Position numbers and translations under genes: made by a program. Positions 7,995 to 16,769 of a stretch of DNA of 64,000 bases are shown in pieces (the stretch's first letter is position 1; every line of letters starts with the position of its first letter). The DNA comes from Prosthecobacter dejongeii (GTDB lineage Bacteria; Verrucomicrobiota; Verrucomicrobiia; Verrucomicrobiales; Verrucomicrobiaceae). The DNA lies in NCBI RefSeq assembly GCF_014203045.1, contig NZ_JACHIF010000004.1:40849-104848 (forward strand), given 5' to 3'. The notes under the pieces are model-generated. The model saw only the letters and a program-made list of their open reading frames with translations, did not search any database and was not told the origin of the DNA.

Positions 7995-8753
7995 ATGATT
8001 TTGGACACCATTCACGGATTGATCGAAAGAAGGGTGCTACTCAATTACCGGATTGCCCCAGACATCCTCTCTCAGGTGCTGCCCAGGCCCTTTCGTCCGA
8101 AGCTGTATTCAGGTCACGGAGTGGGAGGTGTGTGCATGATCCGTTTTGGCCAGCTCCGTCCTCGTCTGCTACCCTCATGGCTCGGAATGGCCTCGGAAAA
8201 TGCTGCGCACCGCATTGCAGTGGAATGGGACCAGGATGGCACCGTGCAAGAAGGCGTTTACATCCCCAGGCGTGATACGAATTCCTTGTTCAACAAGACC
8301 TTGGGGGGAGTGGTTTTCCCTGGCATCTTCCAGCGCAGCCAATTCCAGGTTCAAGAATCTAAAACCCATCTTTCACTCTCGGTTCTGCGCCAGGATGGCG
8401 GCACGGAAATCGCGTTCAGAGGGAGTCTTGCCGGGGCCTTGCCCGCGCAAAGCATCTTCCCGTCCCTCGCGGAGGCTGCCGGATTCTTTTCTTTGGGGGC
8501 CACTGGCTACTCCGCCACGCATTCTCCTGGCCACTATCACGGCATGGAGCTTCGCTCTCACGACTGGACGATTGCTCCACTGTCCGTGGATTCCGCCCAA
8601 TCATGCGTCTTTGACGATCCACAGTATTTCCCAGCAGGTTCTGCGGAAGTGGATTGTGCCCTTCTGATGCGTGGCATCTCTCATGAATGGCATAGTCGCC
8701 CAGATCTATATCTCTCCGTGGACGGTGATTCGCTAACGAGCCGGAAACCATAA
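7995..8753 (+). CDS. DUF2071 family protein (acetoacetate decarboxylase-like fold)
   Basis: The 252-residue product starts near-canonically for DUF2071/YqjF-type proteins (LIERRVLLNYRIAPDILSQVLPRPF). It continues with VCMIRFGQLRPRLLP, and the fold relates to acetoacetate decarboxylase. The reaction catalysed by the family is unknown, and no catalytic Lys could be assigned here. No signal peptide or membrane helix is evident, so it is probably cytoplasmic. The gene is isolated: rplT ends 120 bp upstream and the aldo/keto reductase converges on it. The ATG at 7995 fits the conserved N-terminus. Confidence 0.75.
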   Translation: MILDTIHGLIERRVLLNYRIAPDILSQVLPRPFRPKLYSGHGVGGVCMIRFGQLRPRLLPSWLGMASENAAHRIAVEWDQDGTVQEGVYIPRRDTNSLFNKTLGGVVFPGIFQRSQFQVQESKTHLSLSVLRQDGGTEIAFRGSLAGALPAQSIFPSLAEAAGFFSLGATGYSATHSPGHYHGMELRSHDWTIAPLSVDSAQSCVFDDPQYFPAGSAEVDCALLMRGISHEWHSRPDLYLSVDGDSLTSRKP

Positions 8754-8779
8754 AAAAGCCACGCCCTTTCAGGCGTGGC
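8751..8779 (-). terminator. Intrinsic terminator for the leftward oxidoreductase operon
   Basis: GCCACGCC (8758-8765) pairs with GGCGTGGC (8772-8779). Read on the minus strand the hairpin is followed by TTTTTT, so it terminates the aldo/keto reductase transcript. On the plus strand no T run follows, so it may serve only weakly for the DUF2071 gene. Confidence 0.88.
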
Positions 8780-8803
8780 TGGGTAGGAGTCGAAGCCTCT
8801 GCT

Positions 8804-9838
8804 TCACTTCACGGGAAACGGGTTCCGCTCATCGAAACCGACCTGGTGCCAGTAGGGGTAGGTCTTCGGTTTGTCGCTGGCGGCGTCCAGTTTCGCCACC
8901 TGCTCGGTGGTGAGGTTCCAGCCGACGGCACCCAGATTCTGGCGCAGTTGTTCCTCATTGCGGGCACCGATGATCACCGTGGAGACGGTGGGGCGCTGCA
9001 GCAGCCAGTTCAGCGCCACCTGGGGCACGGACTTGCCGGTTTCCCCGGCCACTTCGTCCAGTGCATCCACCACCGTGTAAAGGTACTCGTCATCCACCTG
9101 CGGGCCATACTGGTTGCTCAGCGTGTAGTTCAGGCGGCTCGTCTCAGGCCGTGGCTGATTGCGGCGGATCTTGCCGGTCAGGCGGCCCCAGCCCAGAGGG
9201 CTCCAGACAACGGCACCGATCTTCTGGTCCAGGCCCAGGGGCATCAACTCCCACTCGTAATCGCGGCCGATCAGCGAGTAGTAAGTCTGGTTCGCCACAT
9301 GGCGGGAAAGGTTGAACTTCTCCGCATAAGCCTGCGCCTTCATGAGCTGCCAGCCGGAGAAATTGGAGGCCCCGATGTAGCGGATCTTGCCCGCGCGCAC
9401 CAGGTCATCCAGCGTGTTCATCACCTCTTCCACCGGAGTCATGGCATCGAAGCCGTGGAGTTGGTAGAGGTCAATGTAGTCGGTGCCCAGGCGCTTCAGA
9501 CTGTTTTCCACGGAGCGGATGAGGTGCCAGCGGGAGGAGCCCACATTGTTTGGTCCTTCGCCCAGGCGAAAGGTGCCTTTGGTGGAGATCAGCACTTGGT
9601 CGCGCCGTCCCTTGATGGCAGCACCCAGGATCTCTTCGGCCATGCCGTCGGAGTAGATGTCCGCTGTGTCAAACATGGTTAGGCCATTTTCCAGGCTGAT
9701 GTCAATGAGGCGGGAGGCTTCGGCCACATCGGACGCGCCCCACTCTTTGAAGAATTCCGTGCCGCCGCCAAAGGTGCCTGTGCCGAGGGTAAGGGCGGGG
9801 ACTTTGAAGCCGGAACCGCCGAGTTGTCTGTATTCCAT
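8804..9838 (-). CDS. Aldo/keto reductase
   Basis: The 344-residue TIM-barrel NADPH-dependent reductase shows the catalytic Asp and Tyr in FDTADIYSDGMAEEILG, the Lys in ISTKGTF and the His in LYQLHGFD. Together these are the complete AKR tetrad. The cofactor end, IIGARNEEQLRQNLGA, is also conserved. The length and the missing C-terminal extension fit the AKR families that reduce aldehydes and ketones, close to the YajO/Tas-like group. It is the last gene of a leftward operon with a luciferase-like oxidoreductase and an Old Yellow Enzyme and ends at a strong terminator, suggesting a shared role in detoxifying reactive carbonyls or electrophiles. Confidence 0.93.
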   Translation of the reverse strand: MEYRQLGGSGFKVPALTLGTGTFGGGTEFFKEWGASDVAEASRLIDISLENGLTMFDTADIYSDGMAEEILGAAIKGRRDQVLISTKGTFRLGEGPNNVGSSRWHLIRSVENSLKRLGTDYIDLYQLHGFDAMTPVEEVMNTLDDLVRAGKIRYIGASNFSGWQLMKAQAYAEKFNLSRHVANQTYYSLIGRDYEWELMPLGLDQKIGAVVWSPLGWGRLTGKIRRNQPRPETSRLNYTLSNQYGPQVDDEYLYTVVDALDEVAGETGKSVPQVALNWLLQRPTVSTVIIGARNEEQLRQNLGAVGWNLTTEQVAKLDAASDKPKTYPYWHQVGFDERNPFPVK

Positions 9839-9871
9839 AATCGTCTTGTTGTGTTTTTAGTTAGGGGGAAG

Positions 9872-10891
9872 TCAGGCGCGTGCTTTTTGCAGATCTTGGA
9901 AGACCTTGGCCGCAATTTCAAACGAGTGCAGCCGGGCCTGCGGATCGTGAATGTGTGCCGTCGCTATGATTTCATCGGCTTCGGTTTCGTCCAGCAGGGA
10001 TTCGATCTGGAAGCGCAGGGATTCCGGGCTGCCCACGGCAGAGCAGCGGGTCATTCGGCTCACCTGCGCCTCCTCCACCGGATTCCACAGCGCATCAATG
10101 TCATCCACTGGTGGTTGCAGTTGCTTCGGCCAGCCCCGGATCAGATGCAGAAAGACCTGCTGCAGAGAACTGAAGAGCCGGGTGGCCTCCTCATCCGAAT
10201 CGGCGGCAAAGACATTCAGACCCACCATGACATGAGGCTTGGCCAGGGTGGCTGACGGGCGGAAATGGGTGCGGTAGATGCCGATGGCCTGATGCAGCAT
10301 CTCGGGGGCAAAGTGGGAGGCAAAGGCAAAAGGCAGGCCCAGCTCTGCCGCCAAACTGGCGCTGAATGTGCTGCTGCCTAACAAATAAAGCGGCACGTTC
10401 AATCCCTGGCCGGGAATGGCCCGCACTTTTTGCCCCGGCAGGGCAGGGGAGAAGAAGCCTTGCAGTTCCTGCACATCTCCCGGGAAGGTATCGCCACTGC
10501 TGCCTAAGCCCCGGCGCAGGGCGCGGGCAGCGCTCTGATCTCCACCCGGCGCACGGCCCAGCCCCAGGTCAATGCGCCCTGGATACAGGGACTCTAGCGT
10601 CCCAAACTGCTCGGCAATCACCAACGGCGCATGGTTTGGCAGCATGATGCCGCCTGAGCCTACACGGATGGTGGACGTGCCGCCCGCGATGTAGCCGATG
10701 ACCACGGAGGTGGCCGCACTGGCCACACCGGGGATGTTGTGATGCTCCGCCAGCCAAAAGCGGTGATAACCCCATTTCTCCACCTGCTGTGCCAGCTTTA
10801 GCGAATGGCGGAAGGAATCTGCCGCCGTCTCACCCTGCAAAATGGGGGCAAGATCCAGCACGGAATAAAGCAGGCCGGAGGAAGTCTTCAT
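9872..10891 (-). CDS. LLM class flavin-dependent oxidoreductase (luciferase-like)
   Basis: The 339-residue protein carries the luciferase-like monooxygenase hallmarks. These are the N-terminal [12 protein letters not shown] strand, [28 protein letters not shown] and [13 protein letters not shown]. It resembles the MsnO8-type LLM group of uncharacterised flavin enzymes, which use FMNH2 and oxygen. Its start codon overlaps the stop of the upstream Old Yellow Enzyme gene by 4 bases (ATGA), showing translational coupling. The substrate is unknown. The aldo/keto reductase follows 33 bp downstream in the same operon. Confidence 0.9.
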   Translation of the reverse strand: MKTSSGLLYSVLDLAPILQGETAADSFRHSLKLAQQVEKWGYHRFWLAEHHNIPGVASAATSVVIGYIAGGTSTIRVGSGGIMLPNHAPLVIAEQFGTLESLYPGRIDLGLGRAPGGDQSAARALRRGLGSSGDTFPGDVQELQGFFSPALPGQKVRAIPGQGLNVPLYLLGSSTFSASLAAELGLPFAFASHFAPEMLHQAIGIYRTHFRPSATLAKPHVMVGLNVFAADSDEEATRLFSSLQQVFLHLIRGWPKQLQPPVDDIDALWNPVEEAQVSRMTRCSAVGSPESLRFQIESLLDETEADEIIATAHIHDPQARLHSFEIAAKVFQDLQKARA

Positions 10892-11937
10892 AACACAGGG
10901 TAATCGGTGTAGCCCACCGGGCCGTCCGCATAGAACGTCGTCGGGTCTGCGGGATTCAGCTCGGCTCCTTGGGCAAAACGTTCTGGGAGGTCCGGATTGG
11001 CGATGTAGGGGACTCCGAAGGCGACGGCATCGGCATCACCAGCGGCCAGGATCTCATTGCTGGATTCCAGGGTGAATTTTTCATTCGCCACATAGAGGCC
11101 ACCAAAAGCTTTCTTTAGCGCCGGTCCGATGCTGTCTGGGCCCTGACGCTCACGCGCACAGATGAATGCGATCTTCCGCTGTCCCAGCTCACGGGCGACA
11201 TAACCAAAAGTTTCGAGCGGGTTTGCATCCCCCATGTCATGGGCATCGCAGCGCGGGGCCAGGTGCATGCCTACACGATCTGCGCCCCAGACTGAGATCA
11301 CGGCATCGGTCACCTCCAGCATCAGCCGCGCACGGTTTTCCACGGAGCCACCGTAGTCGTCCGTGCGTTGGTTCGTGCTCGTCTGTAGGAATTGATCCAG
11401 AAGGTAGCCATTGGCCCCATGAATCTCCACGCCGTCAAAACCAGCCTCCAGGGCATTTTGTGCGCCTTTACGATAGGCTTCGATGATGCCTGGCAGCTCG
11501 GCCAGTTCCAGCGCACGAGGTGTGACAAAGGGCTTTTCAGGCCGCACCAGGCTCACGTGGCCTGCGGGACGCACGGCACTCGGGGCCACAGGTAGGGCAC
11601 CATCCAGAAAGATCGGGTCTGAGACACGGCCCACATGCCAAAGCTGCAAAAAGATGCGTCCGCCAGCCTCATGGACTGCCTGGGTCACCAGTTTCCATCC
11701 GGCTACCTGGGCAGCGGACCAGATGCCCGGTGTGTTGGCATAGCCGACCCCCATGGGAGTCACAGAGGTGGCCTCGCTGAGGATCAGGCCAGCGCTGGCA
11801 CGCTGGCGGTAGTATTTGGCCATCAGCGCATTCGGCACGCGCTGGCTGCCCGCCCGGCTGCGGGTAAGGGGAGCCATAAAAATGCGGTTGGGCAGGAGCA
11901 GGGGACCGACTTGGAGCGAATCAAAAAGTGTAGGCAT
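10888..11937 (-). CDS. Alkene reductase, Old Yellow Enzyme family (NemA-like)
   Basis: The ATG at 11937 is preferred ([20 protein letters not shown]); an in-frame start at 11958 would add seven residues without homology. The FMN-dependent TIM barrel shows [46 protein letters not shown] and [18 protein letters not shown], all diagnostic of OYE/N-ethylmaleimide reductases. These enzymes reduce activated C=C bonds and nitro compounds, using NADPH. It leads the leftward operon and diverges from an ArsR-type regulator gene; in many bacteria such pairs respond to electrophile stress. Regulation here is inferred from that arrangement. Confidence 0.93.
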   Translation of the reverse strand: MPTLFDSLQVGPLLLPNRIFMAPLTRSRAGSQRVPNALMAKYYRQRASAGLILSEATSVTPMGVGYANTPGIWSAAQVAGWKLVTQAVHEAGGRIFLQLWHVGRVSDPIFLDGALPVAPSAVRPAGHVSLVRPEKPFVTPRALELAELPGIIEAYRKGAQNALEAGFDGVEIHGANGYLLDQFLQTSTNQRTDDYGGSVENRARLMLEVTDAVISVWGADRVGMHLAPRCDAHDMGDANPLETFGYVARELGQRKIAFICARERQGPDSIGPALKKAFGGLYVANEKFTLESSNEILAAGDADAVAFGVPYIANPDLPERFAQGAELNPADPTTFYADGPVGYTDYPVL

Positions 11938-12085
11938 AGGGTTTGTTCCTTTGTTCAAGAATACGGAACTAAAGAATCATTGAACTGCAAGCAAAATTGT
12001 GTAGAATGTTTTTATCAGACCTCTCCACCATCCTCCCGTTGAAAGCATCACCGTCGCAGGCGTCCTTCATGCCCTGTCAGATCCG

Positions 12086-12346
12086 GTGCGTCTCAGCATC
12101 GTGGCGGAGCTGCGCAAGGCCGAGGACGGCCTGAACTGTGTGGAGACCACAAGCCGTCTAAAGTGCCCCATGCCGAAGTCCACCTGCTCCCAGCATTACC
12201 GCATTCTGCGGGAATCGGGCGTCATCCACAGCGAGCGGCGCGGGGTGGAGCTGACCAGCCGTGTGCGGCGCAAGGAACTCGACAGCCGCTTTCCCGGCCT
12301 GCTGGACTCCATCTTAAAGGCCTGGAAAAAAGAGCACGAAGTTTAA
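12086..12346 (+). CDS. ArsR-family winged-helix transcriptional regulator (start uncertain)
   Basis: The translated product contains a winged helix with the recognition region PMPKSTCSQHYRILRESGVI and a wing SERRGVELTSRVR. The canonical GTG at 12086 begins inside the conserved element LHALSDPVRLSIV. The frame upstream, open back to the stop at 12002, still encodes family-like residues (SITVAGVLHALSDP) but has no ATG, GTG or TTG. Either a rare start codon such as ATC or CTG is used, or the start was lost. It diverges from the Old Yellow Enzyme and is followed after 6 bp by an MdtD-like exporter, so it likely represses both. Confidence 0.75.
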   Translation: MRLSIVAELRKAEDGLNCVETTSRLKCPMPKSTCSQHYRILRESGVIHSERRGVELTSRVRRKELDSRFPGLLDSILKAWKKEHEV

Positions 12347-12352
12347 AGTTTC

Positions 12353-13807
12353 ATGACACCTGAGACCGCGCCCTCTGCTGCCTCATTGGCCGCCCCTTCG
12401 CCGTCTCTGGCCATTCTGCCCTGGCTTGTTGCCGTGGCTCTGTTCATGGAAAATTTGGATGCCACCATCCTGAACACGGCGGTCCCCACCATGTCTGCCA
12501 GCCTCGGTGTGGAGCCATTGAGCCTGAAGTCCGTCCTCACCAGCTACACCCTCAGCCTCGCTGTCTTTATTCCTGTCAGTGGCTGGATGGCGGACCGCTT
12601 TGGCACCAAACGGGTGTTCTCCCTGGCCATCGTGCTTTTCACCATCGGCTCGCTGCTCTGTGCCGTAGCCTATAATCCGCCCATGCTGGTCGTCTCCCGC
12701 ATCATCCAGGGCATGGGTGGGGCCATGATGATGCCGGTGGGCCGCATCGCCCTAGTGCGTTCCTTTCCCCGCTCGGAGATGCTACGCATCACCACCTACG
12801 TCATCATCCCGGCGCTCATCGGTCCCTTGATTGGTCCTTCACTCGGAGGGGCCATTATTCACTGGTTTTCCTGGCGCATCATCTTTCTGCTGAATGTGCC
12901 CTTTGCCATCGTGGGCCTCTGGCTGGCGCACCGCCACATGCCGGACTTTAAGGATACCCAGGCCCCGCCTTTGGACCGTGCGGGCTTCGTGCTTTTCGGA
13001 GCTGGCATTGCCCTTCTTTCCTATGTGCTGGAAGTCTTTGGCGAGCACTCTCAGCCGCCCCTCGTGCTTGCAGGAATGACCCTTGTCTCGGCCATCCTTC
13101 TCACAGCCTACTGCCGTCATTCCCGCCGCGTGGCCAGGCCCCTCCTGGCCGTGCACCTCTTTACCATCCGCACCTTTCGTCTCTCTGTGCTTGGTGGCTT
13201 CATCACCCGCCTGGGCGTCGGCGGCATGCCCTTTCTGCTGCCCTTGCTGTACCAAATAGGCCTCGGCTTTCCCCCGTGGCAGGCTGGTTTGCTCACCATC
13301 CCACTGGCCTTGGCCGCCATTGGCATGAAGGTCATCAGCCGTCCACTGCTGGCGCGTTTTGGTCATCGCACCGTGCTCATCGTAAACACCGTTTTGTTAG
13401 GCCTCACCATCACCGTCTTCACGCAGGTGGGGCCTGGCACCTCCATCGCGATGATCATCCCTCTCAGCTTCGCCCAGGGTTTCTTGTCCTCACTCCAGTT
13501 CACCAGCATGAACACCCTCATCTTTGCAGATGTGGATGATCGCGAAGCCAGTAAGGCCAGCAGTCTCGCCAGCACCGGTCAGCAGATGTCTGCCAGCTTT
13601 GGCGTGGCCCTCGCCTCCATGCTCACTGCCTGGTTTCTAGGCGGGCTGAATCAGACCGACCCCGCCCAGACGGTGCCAGCCCTGCATCGTGCCTTCCTAA
13701 CAATGGGCATGCTCACCATGCTTTCCTCCTTCACATTCTGGGGCCTGAAAAGTAGCGATGGCGACAACGTCAGCCTCCACCATTCCCCCTCCCAGCCTGA
13801 GGCCTAA
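12353..13807 (+). CDS. MFS transporter, DHA2 (EmrB/QacA) family, MdtD-like
   Basis: The 484-residue protein has about 14 hydrophobic segments, typical of drug:H+ antiporters of the DHA2 group. Motif A is WMADRFGTKRVF and the motif-B region is RIIQGMGGAMMMPVGRIALVR, both close to E. coli MdtD (HsrA). LDATILNTAVPTM matches the first-helix motif D1. It sits in the inner membrane and probably exports toxic organic compounds. It is co-oriented with the ArsR-type gene 6 bp upstream, so the pair looks like a regulator-exporter unit that is induced alongside the divergent oxidoreductases. It ends 20 bp from a convergent gene. Confidence 0.93.
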   Translation: MTPETAPSAASLAAPSPSLAILPWLVAVALFMENLDATILNTAVPTMSASLGVEPLSLKSVLTSYTLSLAVFIPVSGWMADRFGTKRVFSLAIVLFTIGSLLCAVAYNPPMLVVSRIIQGMGGAMMMPVGRIALVRSFPRSEMLRITTYVIIPALIGPLIGPSLGGAIIHWFSWRIIFLLNVPFAIVGLWLAHRHMPDFKDTQAPPLDRAGFVLFGAGIALLSYVLEVFGEHSQPPLVLAGMTLVSAILLTAYCRHSRRVARPLLAVHLFTIRTFRLSVLGGFITRLGVGGMPFLLPLLYQIGLGFPPWQAGLLTIPLALAAIGMKVISRPLLARFGHRTVLIVNTVLLGLTITVFTQVGPGTSIAMIIPLSFAQGFLSSLQFTSMNTLIFADVDDREASKASSLASTGQQMSASFGVALASMLTAWFLGGLNQTDPAQTVPALHRAFLTMGMLTMLSSFTFWGLKSSDGDNVSLHHSPSQPEA

Positions 13808-13827
13808 CGATCATTTGCAGCCGCTTC

Positions 13828-15936
13828 TCAGCGCCAGATCTCACCTTTGGCAGGGTCCCCAATTATGTCCAGCACCTGGACTTTGCTGATGCTGGTGAAT
13901 CGGGCATGGTCGGTAAACTGGCGGACGATTTTTTTCTGCTCGTCCAGCTCGAAAAATTGAGCGGTGGTGCTCAGGTAGCCATGGCCAAGCCAGTTGATGA
14001 CGATCGTATGACCATCGGGCAGACGCTGAAAGCCGCTGATTAGCCGGAGCGGGTTGTTGGGCACTTCCTCAGTTCCGATTTTCCACACGGTCTTGCCTTC
14101 ACGATCCAATTCGATGAGAGCCTCACCCTCGCCGCAGGCGATGAGAAGATGGCCATTTGGAAGCTCCAGCACTTCATGCGGATCTCCGGGGGTTTTGATT
14201 TCCCGAAGAAGTTTTCCTTCTGCACTGAGTTCGAGAACTGCACGGTCGCCTTTGGCGCTGATGAGATAGCGGCCATCCGGTGTGCGGCGGGAACCACGCA
14301 TCTGATCATGCGTGTTCTGGGTCTTCAGCGGCACGGGAATCTCACGAGCGATTTTACCGTCACGCGCGACTTCAATGAGTCGCTGAGTGCCGCATTCGAC
14401 GACCATGACAGATCCATCAGGAAGAGGCTGGCAGCCATGAACTTCCGTTCTCTTTGGGCTGATGTATTCCCAGACGACTTTTTTCCCTAACGTCACTTCA
14501 CGTGCTCCACGAAGATGGCTAAAGAGGATGTTACCATTGGCCAGCATCCACACATCCTGGGGCTTCTCAGCCGGGTGCTCCCACTCCACGCGTCCGTCCG
14601 CAGCTATGATGGAAATCTTGTCGCCGCCGTAATCACTGACGAGCACCCTTCGACCAAAAGGTGGCACATTGGCTGGCTCTGTGTGCAGGGCATCGCTAAG
14701 GTGATTGCGATTGTTACGCATGAGGGGTGGCTCAGGTTTTTCCCAGCCTGTCGGCGCACCAAAAATGACGACTGGTTTTCCTGTATTGTCGTGGATGCGG
14801 AGATTGTCATGGATGATGCCGTTCTTTGAGTGGCGCCAGCAGTGAATGGCATTGCCCCCGCTTTGAATGACATTCCCGATCACTTCATAACCATCAAGGT
14901 TGAAGTTAGGCTCGATGGCGGTCACGGCCGTCTCCATGTAGTTGTGGTTGCACTTCACTTGGCGCAAATGGCCACGAAAAGAGGGGTGCCCTAGTAGGTA
15001 GCCCGCACCGTTAGGATTTAGGGTGCGAGTGCGATGGATGGTGATGTTTTCGGCATCGAAAGACTCACCTGGAGTCACTTCACCCCCTGGAAGAAAACGG
15101 CCACTGTGCTCCCCATAGCACATCACAGAGCGGTTCGTGTCAGTCATTGTGATGCCTTCAACGATGACATCGCGCACGCGCCCATGGATGAGAACGCACG
15201 CGTTGATGTCCTTGACCAGGAAACCTGGTTGCACGTTATGCGTGGCATTCATGTCAATCGTGCCTTTGCCAGTGATGCGCACATTTTCAATGTAATCAGG
15301 CTGCCGACCATGACCGATGCGGATGCCATAGGCTTCCAGTCCATCATAGGTTATAAACCAGCGACTGCCTTTATTGTGGCCAGTCTGGCTGCCAAAGCGA
15401 ATTTTCACCCCGTGCTCCAGTTCCTGCCAGTCTCCGGTGATGCTAACTTTCTTGTGTGGTGTTTCACCGAACTTGCTTTCGGACGTGGCTAGCTTCGTTG
15501 TTCCCTCTGGGTTATCCACGTTGTGAAACACTCCCCAGGCGAACGTGTCTGGCTGCCCGTCACGGCCTTCGGAGTCAGTCACAATCGTGAAGATGGATGG
15601 ACGTAGGAGATCAAATTGGCCACCTACCTCCATATCATCCAGCTTCTTCCCCGCATCTTGATCCGTGGTAATTTCGGGGGCTGCTTCGAGCTTGGTCGCT
15701 CTGTCAGCCAGCTTGAGCACGGCGCCTTCTTTCAGTTCGATCTCGACGGATTTGTCCACATACAACAGCGCACGATGCTTGACTGGAAGATGCCGATGTT
15801 CGCCGGGGAGAAACACGAGTCGATCCCCCGGCACTGCGCGGTCCATGATGGCTTGAGGATTGTCGCCAGGTTGGATGCGGTGCTCGGCGGCATAGACAAG
15901 CGGTGCAAGAACCAGCAAGCTGAGGAAGGTGCGCAT
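13828..15936 (-). CDS. Secreted beta-helix plus beta-propeller fusion protein, probable polysaccharide-active
   Basis: I chose the ATG at 15936, which gives a signal peptide (MRTFLSLLVLAPLVYAAEH); an in-frame upstream start at 16071 would overlap the SDR gene. The mature protein of about 680 residues has two parts. Residues about 25-410 form a right-handed beta-helix of the pectin-lyase type, with many short imperfect turns and INACVLIHGRVRDVIVEGITM-like coils. Residues about 420-700 are a repeated NHL/PQQ-like propeller (RRTPDGRYLISAKGDRAVLE, ELPNGHLLIACGEGEALIEL, RLPDGHTIVINWLGHG). Catalytic residues were not assigned. It follows the SDR gene by 17 bp in one operon controlled by the divergent IclR regulator, pointing to carbohydrate use. 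Confidence 0.75.
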   Translation of the reverse strand: MRTFLSLLVLAPLVYAAEHRIQPGDNPQAIMDRAVPGDRLVFLPGEHRHLPVKHRALLYVDKSVEIELKEGAVLKLADRATKLEAAPEITTDQDAGKKLDDMEVGGQFDLLRPSIFTIVTDSEGRDGQPDTFAWGVFHNVDNPEGTTKLATSESKFGETPHKKVSITGDWQELEHGVKIRFGSQTGHNKGSRWFITYDGLEAYGIRIGHGRQPDYIENVRITGKGTIDMNATHNVQPGFLVKDINACVLIHGRVRDVIVEGITMTDTNRSVMCYGEHSGRFLPGGEVTPGESFDAENITIHRTRTLNPNGAGYLLGHPSFRGHLRQVKCNHNYMETAVTAIEPNFNLDGYEVIGNVIQSGGNAIHCWRHSKNGIIHDNLRIHDNTGKPVVIFGAPTGWEKPEPPLMRNNRNHLSDALHTEPANVPPFGRRVLVSDYGGDKISIIAADGRVEWEHPAEKPQDVWMLANGNILFSHLRGAREVTLGKKVVWEYISPKRTEVHGCQPLPDGSVMVVECGTQRLIEVARDGKIAREIPVPLKTQNTHDQMRGSRRTPDGRYLISAKGDRAVLELSAEGKLLREIKTPGDPHEVLELPNGHLLIACGEGEALIELDREGKTVWKIGTEEVPNNPLRLISGFQRLPDGHTIVINWLGHGYLSTTAQFFELDEQKKIVRQFTDHARFTSISKVQVLDIIGDPAKGEIWR

Positions 15937-15953
15937 GGTGGGTAGGTTTGGAG

Positions 15954-16694
15954 TTAGAGTTGAATCATCGGCTGTACTATCGGCCAGAGCTTGATCTCCT
16001 CCGCAACGAGGTGAGGTGGCATACAAGCGGTCTGAACGATGAGCTGGCCGAGGTCTGAAGGGGAGATGCACTGAGCGAGGATGACTGGATCGCGCGGGGG
16101 AAGGTTTACGGCTTCCGTAAACTCAGTCTGGCCCCATGAGGGTAAAACGGAAGTGACCCGCACACCATAAGGCCGTAACTCTGTGAGCAGACACCGTGTG
16201 AACATGAGTAGCCCCGCTTTGGCGGCCGAATAGATGCTCCATCCTGGCCAAGCATGTGTCGAGCAGGCACTGCCAATGTTGATGATGAGGCCGCTTCTTT
16301 GAGATTGCATGATCGCCGCCGCACGACGGCAGCCTAGCATCGCACCCGTGAGGTTACTGGCCAGGCTGCGAGCGATGGCTTCGTCCGTCTGGTCACTTGC
16401 CTGGCAGACTTTGACTCCTTCTCCCGCATTGTTCACCAGCACATCTAGCCTACCTGTGTGTTGGATGACCTCTTCCATGAGTCTATCCCAGGCATAACCA
16501 TCGGCAACATCGGCGGTAAAAGGAATCGCCCCGATATTCTGCGCGGTCGTTTGCAGTCTTTCCTGATCACGGCCCGTGATCCAGACACGGGCTCCTGCTT
16601 TGACAAAAGCTTCAGCAATGCCCGCGCCATAACCGCGTGAACCGCCTGTGACGATAACCGAAGTATTCGTTAATTTTGATATGAGGGACTGCAT
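15954..16694 (-). CDS. SDR family oxidoreductase
   Basis: The start at 16694 (MQSLISKLTNTSVIVTGGSRG) is chosen because it directly precedes the Rossmann fold; the longer in-frame extension overlaps the IclR gene and looks non-coding. The 246-residue short-chain dehydrogenase shows the cofactor loop TGGSRGYGAGIA, the LVNNAG motif, catalytic Ser in NIGSACS and YxxxK as YSAAK. NAD(P)-dependent oxidation or reduction of a sugar or similar alcohol is likely. The beta-helix/propeller gene follows 17 bp downstream and an IclR regulator diverges from it, as in many uronate and sugar-acid loci. Confidence 0.9.
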   Translation of the reverse strand: MQSLISKLTNTSVIVTGGSRGYGAGIAEAFVKAGARVWITGRDQERLQTTAQNIGAIPFTADVADGYAWDRLMEEVIQHTGRLDVLVNNAGEGVKVCQASDQTDEAIARSLASNLTGAMLGCRRAAAIMQSQRSGLIINIGSACSTHAWPGWSIYSAAKAGLLMFTRCLLTELRPYGVRVTSVLPSWGQTEFTEAVNLPPRDPVILAQCISPSDLGQLIVQTACMPPHLVAEEIKLWPIVQPMIQL

Positions 16695-16769
16695 TTGAAA
16701 TGAAAGACAACATTCAAACGGTCGAAACCTGTGTTTGCAATCAAGAATCTTGTTTGATATAAAAAACAC
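16692..16769. promoter_or_regulatory. Divergent operator region between the SDR and IclR genes
   Basis: The 75-bp intergenic space holds two inverted repeats. TTTGAA (16694-16699) faces TTCAAA (16713-16718), and ATCAA (16740-16744) faces TTGAT (16754-16758) around the smaller palindrome CAAGAATCTTG (16742-16752). IclR proteins bind such palindromes near their own and target promoters. An AT-rich track lies next to the ATG at 16770. Binding is inferred. Confidence 0.5.

Noticed and set aside
8846..9682. Plus-strand ORF of 278 codons opposite the aldo/keto reductase
   Set aside because: The AKR catalytic tetrad is on the minus strand; the plus ORF is an open antisense frame of GC-rich code.
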